From contig JARGXX010000109.1 of assembly GCA_030374765.1 (NCBI GenBank), forward strand, positions 248,001-312,000: 64,000 nucleotides of DNA, in the 5' to 3' direction. Numbering within the stretch: position 1 is the first letter of the stretch; each line of letters starts with the position of its first letter. Below, one piece after another: positions 30,714-41,689 of the stretch. The position numbers and the translations under genes are program-made. Under the pieces are notes generated by a model, which saw nothing but the letters and a program-made list of their open reading frames with translations, was not told the origin of the DNA and searched no databases. Source of the DNA: Agarophyton chilense. Taxonomy: Eukaryota > Rhodophyta > Florideophyceae > Gracilariales > Gracilariaceae.

Positions 30714-32150
30714 ATGGGTCATCTCCGTGCCATTTTAAAACTCTTTCAAACTATCGAAGATGGACAACAAGGTATTCCCACCGCCGCTAGAATATCGAAC
30801 AATTCATTTGTCATTATCAGTGCTCTCAGCAGCGGCATCATAGATGTTTACACCCGCCCTTGTATCACTGCCAAATTTGCCAAGTCGGAAACTTCTTACC
30901 TCAAACACCAAAAAAAAAAATCACAGGTAACTGCACTTGCTCTTCAAGACGGAGGTGCCCAGGCAGTCTCAGGAGATGACCAAGGCTTTCTGCATGTCTG
31001 GCTAACCAACGACCCGACAAAGTGCACTTGGCGGCAGTGCGGTTATGGTCCAGTTGTGGATGTGGCGATCAGCAATCGCTACATTTTAGCCAGTTTCAAA
31101 GGCATCGATGAAAAGGATGGCTGTATGTTGTTGTTGAATAAGGGCCTCAATATCGAAGACGATTGGGAAAAAGTCAAGGTGTATAAGCCGGGCAGGTACA
31201 CTAAATGCGCACTGTCTGAGATATTAAAGCTGAAAGAACTAAACGTCGTGTATTACTTGAACAAATCTCTCATCTACGAGAAGAATCCGCAGGACGCAGA
31301 TGACCAGCCATTCAGTTCGTTGGAAGTAACGAAACCGTTTTTCGTGTGCCGAAATCCGGCGTGCCTGACAACAATGGTGTTTGCAGCATTGGTTCAGCGA
31401 CAGTTGATGCTTTGGGATCCAAAACGTCCAGCAGTGGATGGCAAAAATCCCTTCTATTTCAACCTTAAGTCATCGGAGCCGGTCGCGTTTAACAAAACGT
31501 CTTCTATCTCTTCTGTCTGCGATGGTCACATGTTTATTCTCACCATCCTCGAAAACACGTTGTCTGTAGTTACATTGGAGAAAGAAATCAAGCCAAAGCC
31601 AAAAGGTCCGATAACATATGAAGAAAAGGATAACCCTACTAAACATACAGTTTTTCATGCAGTAAGGGAACTGGTTAATGGAAACCCAGAACCAGTGGAT
31701 AGAATCATGGCGGAAGTCGACGGTACAGATACAACGGAGATGACCTCGAACTCGAGAACAGCAATAATCGGGGAAGAAACTCCCGATAGAATCTCGGAAA
31801 CGCCACCGAATTCCAAAGCGGATAACGAATCTAGTATTCCACCAGATACACCTTCAGTCCCTGTGCGCGTTGTCTTGAAGGATGAAACCCCCGAGATGGA
31901 TAGAAGTAATGTACCGTCAGATTCCCCGAGCGAAAGACAAGAAGTAGATGTAGAACCCAAAGAAGTCGCAGGTAACAATGCCACCCCCACTGCAACGGAA
32001 GCAGAACCCGGAGATGAGCGGATTCCGAACGAGCCATTCAACGTTGTCGGGCAAGATGATTCTATAATTGTCTCAGATGGGGAAGACAATGAAGAAGAGG
32101 TTGAAGAAGATCCGGAAGGAATGGGTCACGAATTCTGGGGCCTGTTCTAA
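30714..32150 (+). CDS. WD40-like propeller protein with acidic C-terminal tail
   Basis: 478 residues from an ATG in strong context (TTCAAAATGG); upstream codons of the frame lack an ATG. Residues ~1-290 look like a diverged beta-propeller: short strands ending in SSGIIDVYTR, AVSGDDQGFLHVW and RQLMLWDP, which are WD-repeat-like endings. The last ~170 residues are low-complexity Glu/Pro/Ser/Thr with an acidic cluster and DDSIIVSDGED, resembling a SUMO-interaction motif. Scaffolding in a nuclear or ribosome-biogenesis complex is possible but is inference. Single exon, ends in TAA. Confidence 0.7.
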   Translation: MGHLRAILKLFQTIEDGQQGIPTAARISNNSFVIISALSSGIIDVYTRPCITAKFAKSETSYLKHQKKKSQVTALALQDGGAQAVSGDDQGFLHVWLTNDPTKCTWRQCGYGPVVDVAISNRYILASFKGIDEKDGCMLLLNKGLNIEDDWEKVKVYKPGRYTKCALSEILKLKELNVVYYLNKSLIYEKNPQDADDQPFSSLEVTKPFFVCRNPACLTTMVFAALVQRQLMLWDPKRPAVDGKNPFYFNLKSSEPVAFNKTSSISSVCDGHMFILTILENTLSVVTLEKEIKPKPKGPITYEEKDNPTKHTVFHAVRELVNGNPEPVDRIMAEVDGTDTTEMTSNSRTAIIGEETPDRISETPPNSKADNESSIPPDTPSVPVRVVLKDETPEMDRSNVPSDSPSERQEVDVEPKEVAGNNATPTATEAEPGDERIPNEPFNVVGQDDSIIVSDGEDNEEEVEEDPEGMGHEFWGLF

Positions 32151-32627
32151 CGCCATCATTCATTTACGTGAAATGGAAAATGGCCTCAGCCTCTCGTTTC
32201 GAAGCTATGTACCGTTGTAGGGTGATCGTGATGGAGCCGAACTTGCCCGGTCTTTATACAGTTGGGAAGGTCATGATTACATCCAAACAGAGCCCCATTG
32301 GCCATTATCAATGGCTAGCTAGAGGCATGTTCATGTGCAATGAGTGTCAGGCACGCATTGCATCTCTTCTACACACATCTTCATAACACAAAGCGCGTCG
32401 CACGATTCACAGGCCTTGGCATCCCAGCAGTTCCCTGTAAAGCCGTCCCACTAGAGTCCATTATTATTGTGACCCAATCTGGGGAAAGCCCTAGCTAGGC
32501 TCTTCTAGAAAAACAATTAGGTAAAGGCATAGCACACTAATCTCTATTCCGCAGCTGCAAAAGGGCAGGCATTACACAACGAGATTTGTAACTTAATCAC
32601 CCTTCTGTCAGACAGAAGCCCCCCAGC
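32151..32627. other. spacer between WD-like gene and peroxidase pseudogene
   Basis: No supported gene; the short plus-strand frame at 32168-32386 has no recognisable features. Confidence 0.5.
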
Positions 32628-34273
32628 TCAGTCTAAGAAGAACATGTTGCGCGGCATCTCTGTGCTATCGATTTCCGAGGTCCTCAGTACAACAGATCGA
32701 AGCAAATCGTCTCCACGTTTCAATGCCCGAACTCCTTCAAGTTGAGCGAGTTGAGGAGCAAAAATGCTTCTAGTTCTATAGTAAAATCGATCACCATTCC
32801 GAAGTCTTGTGAATTCCCTTTCCCAAATGGCCAATAGAGTCGGGCCAAATGAAGATACTGGGACATGGTCTTCGGTCATGAGACCGGCCCATGCTTCAAT
32901 TCGATTGGGTGTCGAGTGTGCTCCTCTCAAATATGCCTGAGTAGTTCGGCTCTTCGTGACGCTTTCGAAAGAAACTACCCTGCTAACCAAATTCAACTCT
33001 GATGTCACTGCATGATGGCAAAGCATGATCACGACCTCTCTGCAGATTAAGGGCGACAAGATCGAAGTTATCGGACTCTCCTTTGATGCCACTGAACAAA
33101 AAGTTTCGCAAAGCATCTGCGACAAGCAGATCCACTTTTTGGGCACGGTTTACAAGCGTGCCACGAAGAAATTGCTTAACGCCAAATCGCTCAATAAAGC
33201 TTTTCTCACGGAAGAAAGAGGAACGTAGCGTGAATGGTTGAAGGAAAATGTTCCCTGAACCTCTGCGATTAATCTTGTTGCCTATCATTCTGTGGCCTGC
33301 ACGAAAGGCAGCCGTGCTGAACGTTGTACTGACACTCGGATTTACTCCTTTCTTGAAGCCCAGATACGGTGGCAATCATTTTCCAGATATTGACGGATAC
33401 CATTCCTCAAAATTTATCTTTTGCTATTGCACTTCATTGATCTTCTTCGCATTCTGAAACAGTAACTCATCATCCATTTGTAGAAGTTTTTTTTAAGCTC
33501 TCTGGCGATAGAGTTGTGTTCTCTGAAGAAAACTGTGTGAAGTGATGTTAACACAGGGTTTTCGTTAACCCGATGATCACCGGCGAAGAAATATCCATCC
33601 CCTGGATTGGGAGGGGCGTTACCAAAGCCGATATTGAGAGGCAAAAAAATCCGCGGCCTTGTTTTCATTAAGCCATCATGCATGGCACGAAGAAATGTGC
33701 TTTTCATTCGATTCGGTCCATAGACATTTGTAAGTGTGTCTACCTTCGGTCCATAAACATTTGTAAGGTCAACAACAGAGCTGAGTGCATTCTGAGGGCG
33801 TTCGACTCCATCTTGTTCATCATCCTTGACACGTATGGATCGTTTAAAAGGCAGAAACGTTCCATTTCCCGCTGCATAACATCTGGCTCAATAGGAATTG
33901 GTAAGTGCTCGGAAATACTAGTCGGCGTCGAAACGGGCGTGTGGTCAAGGAACTGTCCAAGAAACGTGGTGAGTTTGTTTAACCCTCTTTCATCAAACGT
34001 TTCATTTATATGATAAATCAAGATGTTCGAAATGTCTCGCGGAGATCGCGAGGAAGGACCCTTGGGAAGGACATAAGAAAGATGTTTGAAGTGCGATAAC
34101 TGTGGTCGATTTGTAGAGCCCCATAGCTTTCTGATTTCTGAATGGTTGTTCGTGTAAGTAGCCCTCATGAAAGGCTCAAATTGGTGCACGGCCCAATTTG
34201 ATACAGCGATTTTCTTCGGCGGCGCGAACCAAGATCTTGAATTGACGATCCAAGCCTCGTTGACCGTAAGCAC
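32628..34273 (-). pseudogene. animal-type haem peroxidase pseudogene
   Basis: Pieces in three minus-strand frames together give most of an animal-type haem peroxidase (peroxinectin/COX-like superfamily). From the N-terminal side: LTTFLGQFLDHTPV with the distal His (~34000), YFFAGDHRVNENPVLTSLHT with the catalytic Arg (~33560), FRAGHRMIG with the proximal His (~33300), LVALNLQRGRDHALPS (~33030), and AWAGLMTEDHVP to the natural C-terminus. Breaks: a frameshift near 33790, a ~33-bp tandem duplication at about 33716-33775 that repeats TNVYGP, a frameshift near 33470, an in-frame TAG and TGA near 33434 and 33377, and a further frameshift near 33000. Introns cannot explain the internal stops simply. 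These enzymes oxidise halides, phenols or lipids. Confidence 0.85.
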
Positions 34274-34341
34274 TGACCATGTAGTTCAAGACCCAACTCG
34301 TTCCATCCAGAATTTTTGTTCTCTGCGATGTAACAGCCCAG

Positions 34342-35480
34342 ATGCCACCGTCAATGCGGGCAATGTCCGCCACCTTCAAACGGAGACATGAAGAACAAAA
34401 ACAGGAAAAACTGAGGCGCCAAGCAGCGCTACAACTCCTCAAAAACAAACTATCCATCCGTCAGACAGCCATCCAGACCAATGCATCGTCTTCCACAGTA
34501 CAACAGCTTCGCAAAGCTCTGAAAGCCAACGCCAAACCAGCACTTGAAAAGCTCCTAGATCCTATCAACCACCACCCTGGCCGGCAATTTGTCATAAAAG
34601 TACCAGAACAACTACTAGTAGTCAACAGAGCATTTAAAGCAGCCAAAAGAGGATTTGCAAAATACAATAATAAGATGAAACTGTTACTTGCAGGAATTAC
34701 CGAGGATGGGCGTGATGACTACAAGAATTTCTTACCATCTGATGAAACATTAAGGAGATTTCGGGCAAAAACAGGCAACTGAGGTTACGAAATGCGGAGA
34801 ATATTACAGAAGCTAGACTTGCAGCACATTCATTCAATCATGCGAATTCTTTGAAGGACGTTCTTGTAGGGCTGGAAAAAAACCACCCAGGCATTTTATC
34901 AGATCTATAGCGTATTTGGAACTATGATGAAACTAGCATACTAACGGAGTTTGGGCGGCAGGTTAAATGATTTTGTCTTTCGGACAGCTACCGCGGTGAA
35001 ACGCGACTGGCAATGTAAGAGAGTGGAAAGGACGCCACAGCATGAATCACTGTGTCATACGCATGAAATGTAACTTCTTTGCTGATGATCATCGCAGAAA
35101 AGCGCAAAATGACACATTGGTTAGAACCATTATATCGAAATGACTTTTGCGAAGACAATGGCAGAGGGAACTGGCTTACTAAGGAAGATTGGTGTCCGGG
35201 TGAAACACGTTTACTGATGATCGAGAACGGTTCTGTCGACACGAAAAATATGCACCTGGTTGTTGAGAATATCAATCGTTATATTCGCACTGTTGTCAAC
35301 AAAGAAAAGCCTGTAGTCTTGCTTTTGGACGGACATAGTTCTAGACAGAGCCTTGAGTGGTTAGAAGTTTTTGAGGCCTTTAAAGTTGAGGTTTTCAAGC
35401 TCCCTGAAAACACTTCTTAATTTCTACAACTGAAGGATAATGCCCTTCAAGGGGTTTCTTCCCAGGACTTAGAGGTTTCG
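34342..35480 (+). pseudogene. pogo/Tigger-like DDE transposase relic
   Basis: The first ORF (34342-34782, 146 codons) has a helix-turn-helix (SIRQTAIQTNASSSTVQQLRK). After a frameshift near 34780 the next frame gives KNHPGILSDL*RIWNYDETS, the first catalytic Asp region of the DDE_1 superfamily. Positions 35079-35420 follow with KPVVLLLDGHSSRQ (second Asp) and FKLPENTS*FLQ, where families have LPPNTSHxLQP. At least four in-frame stops and one frameshift show that it is dead. Terminal inverted repeats and TA duplications could not be located. It may have inserted next to or into the 5' end of the peroxidase pseudogene. Confidence 0.75.
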
Positions 35481-36671
35481 CTCGCATGAGGACTAGCTTG
35501 GTCTATGAGAAGCTATACCGCTATTGCGTGCTGACGGCCGGTTAGGACCGGAAGTGCACACTGGTGGTACATGTGGACTACACGGATGCCGACGGTCGAG
35601 TGCGAGGCGTGCCATACGTGGCCCGGATTGTACCTAATGGTTAGTATTATTTAGTATTTCTTAGTATTTATTTAGCTACGCTATCGCTATTTAGTGTCTA
35701 TTTTTCGGGCGCGCGCCCACTGCCAGGGGCCGCGCGCCACTCTACTTAGGAGGTTCAGCACTGCTCCCCAGTAAACACCCTCTTGGGAGATCTCAAAGAG
35801 GGAGTCTTGGCTTTGAACTCTTCGCCTTCGGCGCGTCTTCACTGCATACTGCGTGAGCGCCCGTCGCACGTTAGTTCATCCACTCCTCTGTCAAGCAGAG
35901 TGCTACCACCACCGTGGGTTCATATTTAATCGCCGACAATTGTCGTAGTCTCGCCCCTGTAAAGGGTTTCGCCCCCGTTTCCTCTTGTTCTCCTTTTTGG
36001 CTCTCGTGAGTGGCCGCCTCACTCACCCCGCTCGTCCACCCTCATACGAGTGTTTCCTCGCTCCTTTTCCGACAATCGCCGCGATACCGCTCCGCCTAGG
36101 ATTGGTCACACCGCAGACCGTGCCGTACTCACCTAAACACTCTAGGTATATCCCGCCGGATTGGCCTCGGTCTAACACCCGACTCTGTCGTGCCTTTCCA
36201 GAGTGGCTCTGTTTCTGTGCTTCGCTGGGACGCGTCTCTTCCGCCTGAGGCGTGTCTCTCAAGAGAGGAAGATCCCGAACATCTTCGCGGTGTCTCCGCT
36301 CCAAGCGTTGTCCTACAACATCCTCTCGGGCGTTCTTGCGTTCCGTCGCAACACCCCGTTTAGCGGCCACGTATCCCTCTGAGTGCAGACTGGCCACAGT
36401 TTTGTTCTATTTCTGGCTCTGTATTTGAGGCTATCCGGCTGAAGTGAAGACATTGTGGACATATCGACCCCCCCCCCCCCCCCTCCCCTCCCAGAGGCGG
36501 TTGGGCGACAGAGCTGGTCAGCTTCATAACAAAAAAGAAGCACAATCAGTTCCATTATTGAGTGAAGATATCTGACGATACCCCTCCAACGGTAAAATCT
36601 CTAAACTTATTGAAAGGAAAAATATGCAAGCTTTCACCTTTAGACCTTTTGTAGGATTTGGAGAGAGGGGA
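35481..36671. other. spacer with a possible diverged LTR remnant
   Basis: No gene. The stretch at about 35640-35780 has TATTATTTAGTATTTC followed by a strong GC hairpin (about 35707-35738, GGGCGCGCGCCC ... GGCCGCGCGCC) and then ACTCTACTTAGGAGG. That order (AT-rich block, GC hairpin ending GCGCC, ACTC...GGAG) matches the LTRs at 40916, 45649, 51549 and 61318. It may therefore be an old relative of that LTR family. A run of 16 C lies at 36468-36483. Confidence 0.35.
36468..36483. repeat. poly-C homopolymer (16 C)
   Basis: Uninterrupted C-run followed by TCCCCTCCC, about 190 bp upstream of the first LTR of the decayed gypsy element. Confidence 0.9.
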
Positions 36672-36803
36672 TGACTCAACTGGGACTCCGTAGGTTGCCG
36701 GCATCCATAACTCAGTTGAATAGAAAGTGTAGCAAAGTAAACGAAGGAAGACGAGCAGGGTCTGATTGAACTTTCTCGACCTCCTCGAATTCCAGCGTCA
36801 ACA
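36672..36803 (+). repeat. element 1, 5' LTR (internally deleted)
   Basis: Aligns with 43044-43299 at both ends: CTGGGACTCCGTAGG versus CTGGACTGCGTAGG near the start, and CTCAGTTGAATAGAAA...CCAGCGYCAACA at the end. About 90 bp plus a smaller block are missing relative to the 3' copy. Begins TG and ends CA. Confidence 0.65.
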
Positions 36804-36847
36804 TTTTTTTATCGACCAAAAAACTCTGTTTTTTCTCACTCTGCAGC

Positions 36848-37955
36848 ATGAACGAGGATTCGTCTACTCCTATGAGCGCGCTACTGCAGCGCCAGAAAAT
36901 AGAGATGAAATCGTCATCTGACTCGCATATGAAGTTGGAAGAAGAATACTACGAGCTGGCGTCCGTCAACTATGGCACTTCAAGCTAGGCTCGTAAGGAG
37001 GAGTTGGATCTTTGCCTCACAAATGTCAGGCAAAAACTTGATGAGGTGATGTGGCACATTGAGACCGTTTCAAAGTGGATCGAAACAACGATATCTATTT
37101 CGTCCGCTTCAAGCACAAAGAACAGTGAAGGCAAGATGGCGGGGGTGTGTCGGGAAGCCCCCTATTGAATCCCGATTCTGGCATCGTTTCGAGCTAGCGA
37201 CTCTAATGCTATCCAAGATTCTTTCGAATTCCTTGGGAAAAATAAAGCTATCCTATCTGCCTACGAAGAACCGTCGAGTCGTTGGTTTCTTGTCCTGCTC
37301 ACTAGTCTGAATGGATACAACAGGCAGCAGTCCGAAAAAGATCTCGCCAATCTTGATTGGGCCGACATGCACTCAGGGTTTTTGAAGCATTTCGATACGC
37401 CGGCGATCAGTGACAGGCTAGTGCCTGAACTAATTACCGTAAACCAGCGCTTTTCGAATTCGTCCAAGAGCATAGCAACAGATTCACCAGTTTCATGGCG
37501 CGTACTGGACGTCGCAATGATGACGAAACGCTAGTACCAGTGTACATCCAAGGTTTGGAGAATAGATTACAACAATTGATGCACGTGGCGCGTGCTGCAA
37601 TGCTGAACATGTGGAAGCGAGCAAATCAGGGTTCTATATCAGATTCTATCGCTGACAAAATCGCCATCGCGATCACACTTAACTCCTCAAGGTCTACTAG
37701 GCGTCAGACGAAGCGAGGAACAGGAAATAAAAAGACTGACACCCGAACGCAATGTGGAGAGAAGCGAAAACCCAGTGCCCACTGCAACGTCCGTTTCCAC
37801 TCGACGGGAAAACATCGTTGGAAAGCGGAAAAAGGTAGAAAAAGTGCAACAAAGCCAACAAAAGAGCAACTGAAGAAGAAAAATCAATGCTATAGATGCA
37901 ATAAATCCTGAAAACATGGGCGTAAGTGCGCGGTCAATGAATCGAAAAAGCCCTA
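36848..37955 (+). pseudogene. element 1 gag
   Basis: ATG at 36848 opens a frame with three in-frame stops up to ~37512, then the next frame (37495-37911) continues with FTSFMARTGRRNDDE and a long basic stretch. It ends in a zinc-knuckle remnant, CYRCNKS*KHGRKC, where a stop replaces one spacer residue. Typical gypsy Gag layout: helical capsid part, then basic nucleocapsid. Confidence 0.7.
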
Positions 37956-38099
37956 GGCAGCGAACCTGTGGGTAGAGCTCGCTATAGAATTGCCTGTGGA
38001 TGAAGAAAACTTTTCTCATACGCCGTAAGACCACTCCGAGCTCCTTGCGCTTTCAGGCCTCAGCAATGAGGTGGAAACCCCGCATCGGGAGAACTGACG

Positions 38100-40029
38100 G
38101 ATGAAAACCTAGGAATTTATCCCATTGTCAGTGCTCTTTCTACCGCTTTTTATGATACTAGGGAACTTCTTTACACGCCCGTACTAATCAACGATACTGA
38201 GAAGTGGGCGATGGTGGACTCTAGAGCGACTTCGAGCTTTATATCATCTGACTTCGCTCACGAGTATAGCATTACAGTTTAGGAAACTGCGGGAATTATC
38301 TGCGATGGACGTGGAAAATTCATGGCCGAACGCATAGGACTCGCCACCATTTCGGTCAGGAACGGCACTTGCATTGTAGTTATCAAAGCAGAGTTGGTGC
38401 AGATGCCGCCAAGACGGGAAATGATAATCGGTTTAATGCATTTTCTCTCATTTGAATACTCTATCCAAGGAATCACACAAAAAGCCACATTTTTGCCTGA
38501 TGAGGATCAGGACACGCAAGAATCAGCACAGAGCAACTCTATCGAAGATGGTGGTATGTCCAGTGCTGGAGGTCTCTCCGGCGAAGTATCAGAGACCCTC
38601 GAGAGAAACCAGAAGATTTCACTCTCTGCTCGATGCACCTATCTATTGGCAGTGCTCCGTGTAAAACCCGCTGTGTAGTCTCCGATTAGAAGGCGGGTCA
38701 ACTTGGTCTCACGAATTGACGAAAATCGCGTCCACGCTGAGATCATGCGATGGCTGTCAGCAAAGGATCGAAGCTGCGCCTGCGGACTGTGAAAATTCTT
38801 TTCCTATACTTAGCGTACCAAGAAAAGATGGTAATTGTAATAAAGTAGATGTGCTACCATGAATCAATGTCCGTCGTCTGAACACCTATCTACCTCACTT
38901 TGACTACCCGCTACCACGAGTTCAGAACATCTTCGATACTGTAAGTTCTCTAACTGGCCCAAGTGCTATCTCCACCACCTTAGACATCATATATGGGTAT
39001 TTTCGCTTTTCGATTCCAGTGGAAGACCGAAACGTGGTTACATTCCGCTGAAAGGGAGTATACTACAGAATGGGCGCTGCACCTTTCGGAATTAAGAAAA
39101 TGTCTGCGAATTTTTAACAGCTAATAAACAAGATTTTCGCCGATGTGCCATACGTCGCAGTGTACATTGATGACATCATCAACTTCTCTAGGTGTCTTTT
39201 AAACCATGCGGAGCTCGTGAGATCTATCATTGACCGCCTCGCGAGATGAGAAATATCAATCATATTAGACAAATACAGCGTTGGAAAGAAGCAGGTTCAT
39301 TTTCTCAGATTCACCGTCACTCGAGAAGGAATCAAGAAAGACCCCGCCAAGGTAAATACCATCTTAGCATGTAAGCGCCCCCAAACCGGCAAGCAGCTGC
39401 GTAGTTTCTTAGGTGCAGCTAACTACTATCGTCAATTTATCCCACTGTTTTCTTACCTCCCGAAACCCCTGCACGCTCTTTGGAAGAATAAAGGCCCACT
39501 GCCGTGGACTGCAGATATGGTTGAGGATTTCGAAGCAATCAGGGCCAAGATGTCCAAAGGAGTGACCTTTGCATACCCTGTTGATGACCATGAGTTCCTT
39601 GTCGGAACAGATGTTTCGGATTACGTATTGGGAGCTTTGGTGGAGCAAAAGCCAAAAGATGGAGAAATTCGTTTCATTGCCTTCTCCTCACGATCTCTAT
39701 CGAATTCTGAGCGAAATTACGGGGCTACAAAGAAAAAACTGCTCGCTATTGTGCATGCCCCGGACAACTTCAGGTGTTATATGATGGAGAGACCGTTCGT
39801 GTTGTTCACTGATCACCGTGCGCTCACTTTCATGCACCGTCATCGTTTTGTTTACGCTATGATTGCAAGATGGTTCGACCGAATAATTGAGTATAATTTC
39901 GGGATAGAACACCTCCCTGGCCCGCACAATGATCTGGAAGACGCCCTAAACCGGAAAATTCCAAGTGTAATGCTGGCCTACTGTGGGCGCCATCATTGGT
40001 GTGACGCTGTGGGCTTGACGTTACAGTAA
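38100..40029 (+). pseudogene. element 1 pol: protease, reverse transcriptase, RNase H
   Basis: Protease: WAMVDSRATSSFIS near 38210, where the catalytic DSGAT has become DSRAT. Reverse transcriptase: RRLNTYLPHFDYPLPR, then VYIDDII (YIDD catalytic pair) near 39160, with TGA/TAA stops interrupting. Connection: LRSFLGAANYYRQFIP near 39400. RNase H: EFLVGTDVSDYVLGA, then ERNYGATKKKLLAIVHA, FTDHRALTFM and EHLPGPHNDLEDALNR; the last part (39517-40029) is one clean frame. Confidence 0.85.
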
Positions 40030-40547
40030 ACGTCGCCGTAATAAAGCCTTTTCGGTTAGTGAACTGCCGAGATAGATGAAATGAGATACAAATATTTTGA
40101 AATAATCTTCTTAAACTTCTTAAACTTCTTAATCCAACGCAACCAAAGACTTTTGTCAATAGTCACTAGGGATCAGACACCCTGGCTTCCGGTCAGACAC
40201 TCCGGATGTGTAACGATTTCTTCAGCCTTCCCACTTCTGCGTTACCCAGAAGCAGGCGTGTTCAATCCCTACAAGGCTTCCCGAGGAGAGGTAATAACAA
40301 AAGGATATGTTTTCACTCTATACCCGAAGCTGGCCATTTGCGGAAAAGGTTACGCGGCACCACTTGCGGCAGCTTCCCGTCCAGTACTAGGTCCCAGATC
40401 GCCACCAAGTCTTTACGACCGTCACAGGCTTTTCACTCTCTGGGGGCTCTGTAGACAGACCCAATACTGTTGGTACACACATACCGTCTCTCTTCCACGC
40501 CGAGGGCGCTTCAACCGGTGCAGTGGGCTGACAAGGGGTGCTCCGCC

Positions 40548-40679
40548 CAGCGGCTAACGCCTCACTGGACCCCTGTACTGCGGCAAACGCCTGAACGATT
40601 TTTATAATGTATGGGGTTTCTCTTCCAGCGGCAGTCGCCTCACTGGACTCCACGCGGAAAACGCCTCATCTTTTGATAA
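40548..40679. repeat. direct repeat pair (~55 nt, 78 nt apart)
   Basis: Two similar units start CAGCGGC at 40548 and 40626, both continuing ...CGCCTCACTGGAC...GCGG.AAACGCCT. They lie in DNA inserted between the RNase H and integrase parts of element 1, adjacent to the small LTR-like piece. Confidence 0.7.
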
Positions 40680-40710
40680 AGTTGAAGGGCTCAAAGCCAA
40701 AGGAAAATAA

Positions 40711-40910
40711 TGTTGATGGGTGTTAATTGTTGGTTGAAGTCGTCCGAGAAAGAACTCGGAGACATCAGAGCCCTTTTTATAGAGATCAAGAACCTCGAAA
40801 AAGGAGCTAAAACGCATTACTATTCGATAGTTACTACTATGTGCTTCTAGGTTACTCTAATTGCTGCTAGCAGCGAATAAAGCAGCACACTGACCAATAA
40901 AATTACAACA
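40711..40910 (-). repeat. candidate 200-bp LTR of a second retroelement type, minus orientation
   Basis: The segment starts TGTTG and ends CAACA, giving TG...CA termini with a 5-bp inverted repeat. On the minus strand it contains CTCTATAAAAAGGG, a good TATA box. About 10 nt beyond its minus-strand 3' end lies TTTGGCTTTGAGCCC, which could be a primer binding site (TGG...). No second copy is visible, so it may be the end of a truncated element lying at about 40030-40910. Confidence 0.45.
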
Positions 40911-40915
40911 ACTAT

Positions 40916-41582
40916 TATAGCATTCTACTATGTCGGGGAATCCAATAGGATGATTTTTCGCGAAGTCGCGGTTGGAACTCATAAGTGAGTGATGTCATCA
41001 AACTTGTGATATGAAACGCCACACCGCGTAGAATGCCAGGAGGCAGGGTACACTAGTGGAACACGTGGTATCACGAGTGGACTGGCTTGCAACGGCGCAT
41101 GTAGTGGCGATCCACGTGGCAGGTTTTACTACCCTTTGTAGCTAGACGTCCATTAGGGACCGTACCCATACAGTGGTTTGGCTAAGTGGATGACCACTGG
41201 GTATTATTTATATATTTATTTGGGCACTCACCCTGGCACACAGTATATAGTATACCAGAGGTGAGCGCCGACTCCAAGTAAAGGAGACAACATGGGCATC
41301 ATTACTATTCTGTTCCTCGCTTAGGATTCCTTAACCGGAGATCCGGACGAGCTATAATAGATAGTCAGCCCCCAACCACTTCACGGGCCGTCTCGTACCT
41401 ACGTTCCATCAACGTTTTACAGTTGCACTGTTCACCCTCGCTGGCGAGTAGTGGCCTTACACCCCACTTCCAGCTCGCTGGTGTTGTAGCTCTACCACCC
41501 CTTTTACTTCGCCGCAAGCGACCCATCGGCAGTCCGAACGCTGTTGCAGGTGCTTGCTCTCTCCGTTAGAGCGGATAATACA
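40916..41582 (+). repeat. solo LTR of the chromovirus family, with 5-bp target duplication
   Basis: Aligns end to end with the 51549-52163 LTR (start TATAGCATTCT vs TGTAGTATTAT, end GCGGATAATACA vs GCGGATACTACA). It is flanked on both sides by ACTAT (40911-40915 and 41583-41587). No internal domain is present, so it is a solo LTR left by LTR-LTR recombination after insertion into the region between RNase H and integrase of element 1. Confidence 0.88.
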
Positions 41583-41689
41583 ACTATATTATTATTCCTA
41601 ATGCGCCATTATGGATTTCGACACCAGCGGTGAAATACAGAGTGAAGATCCTGCTGGCACTCAATAAACGTGTGTTCCAGCAATGCTGG

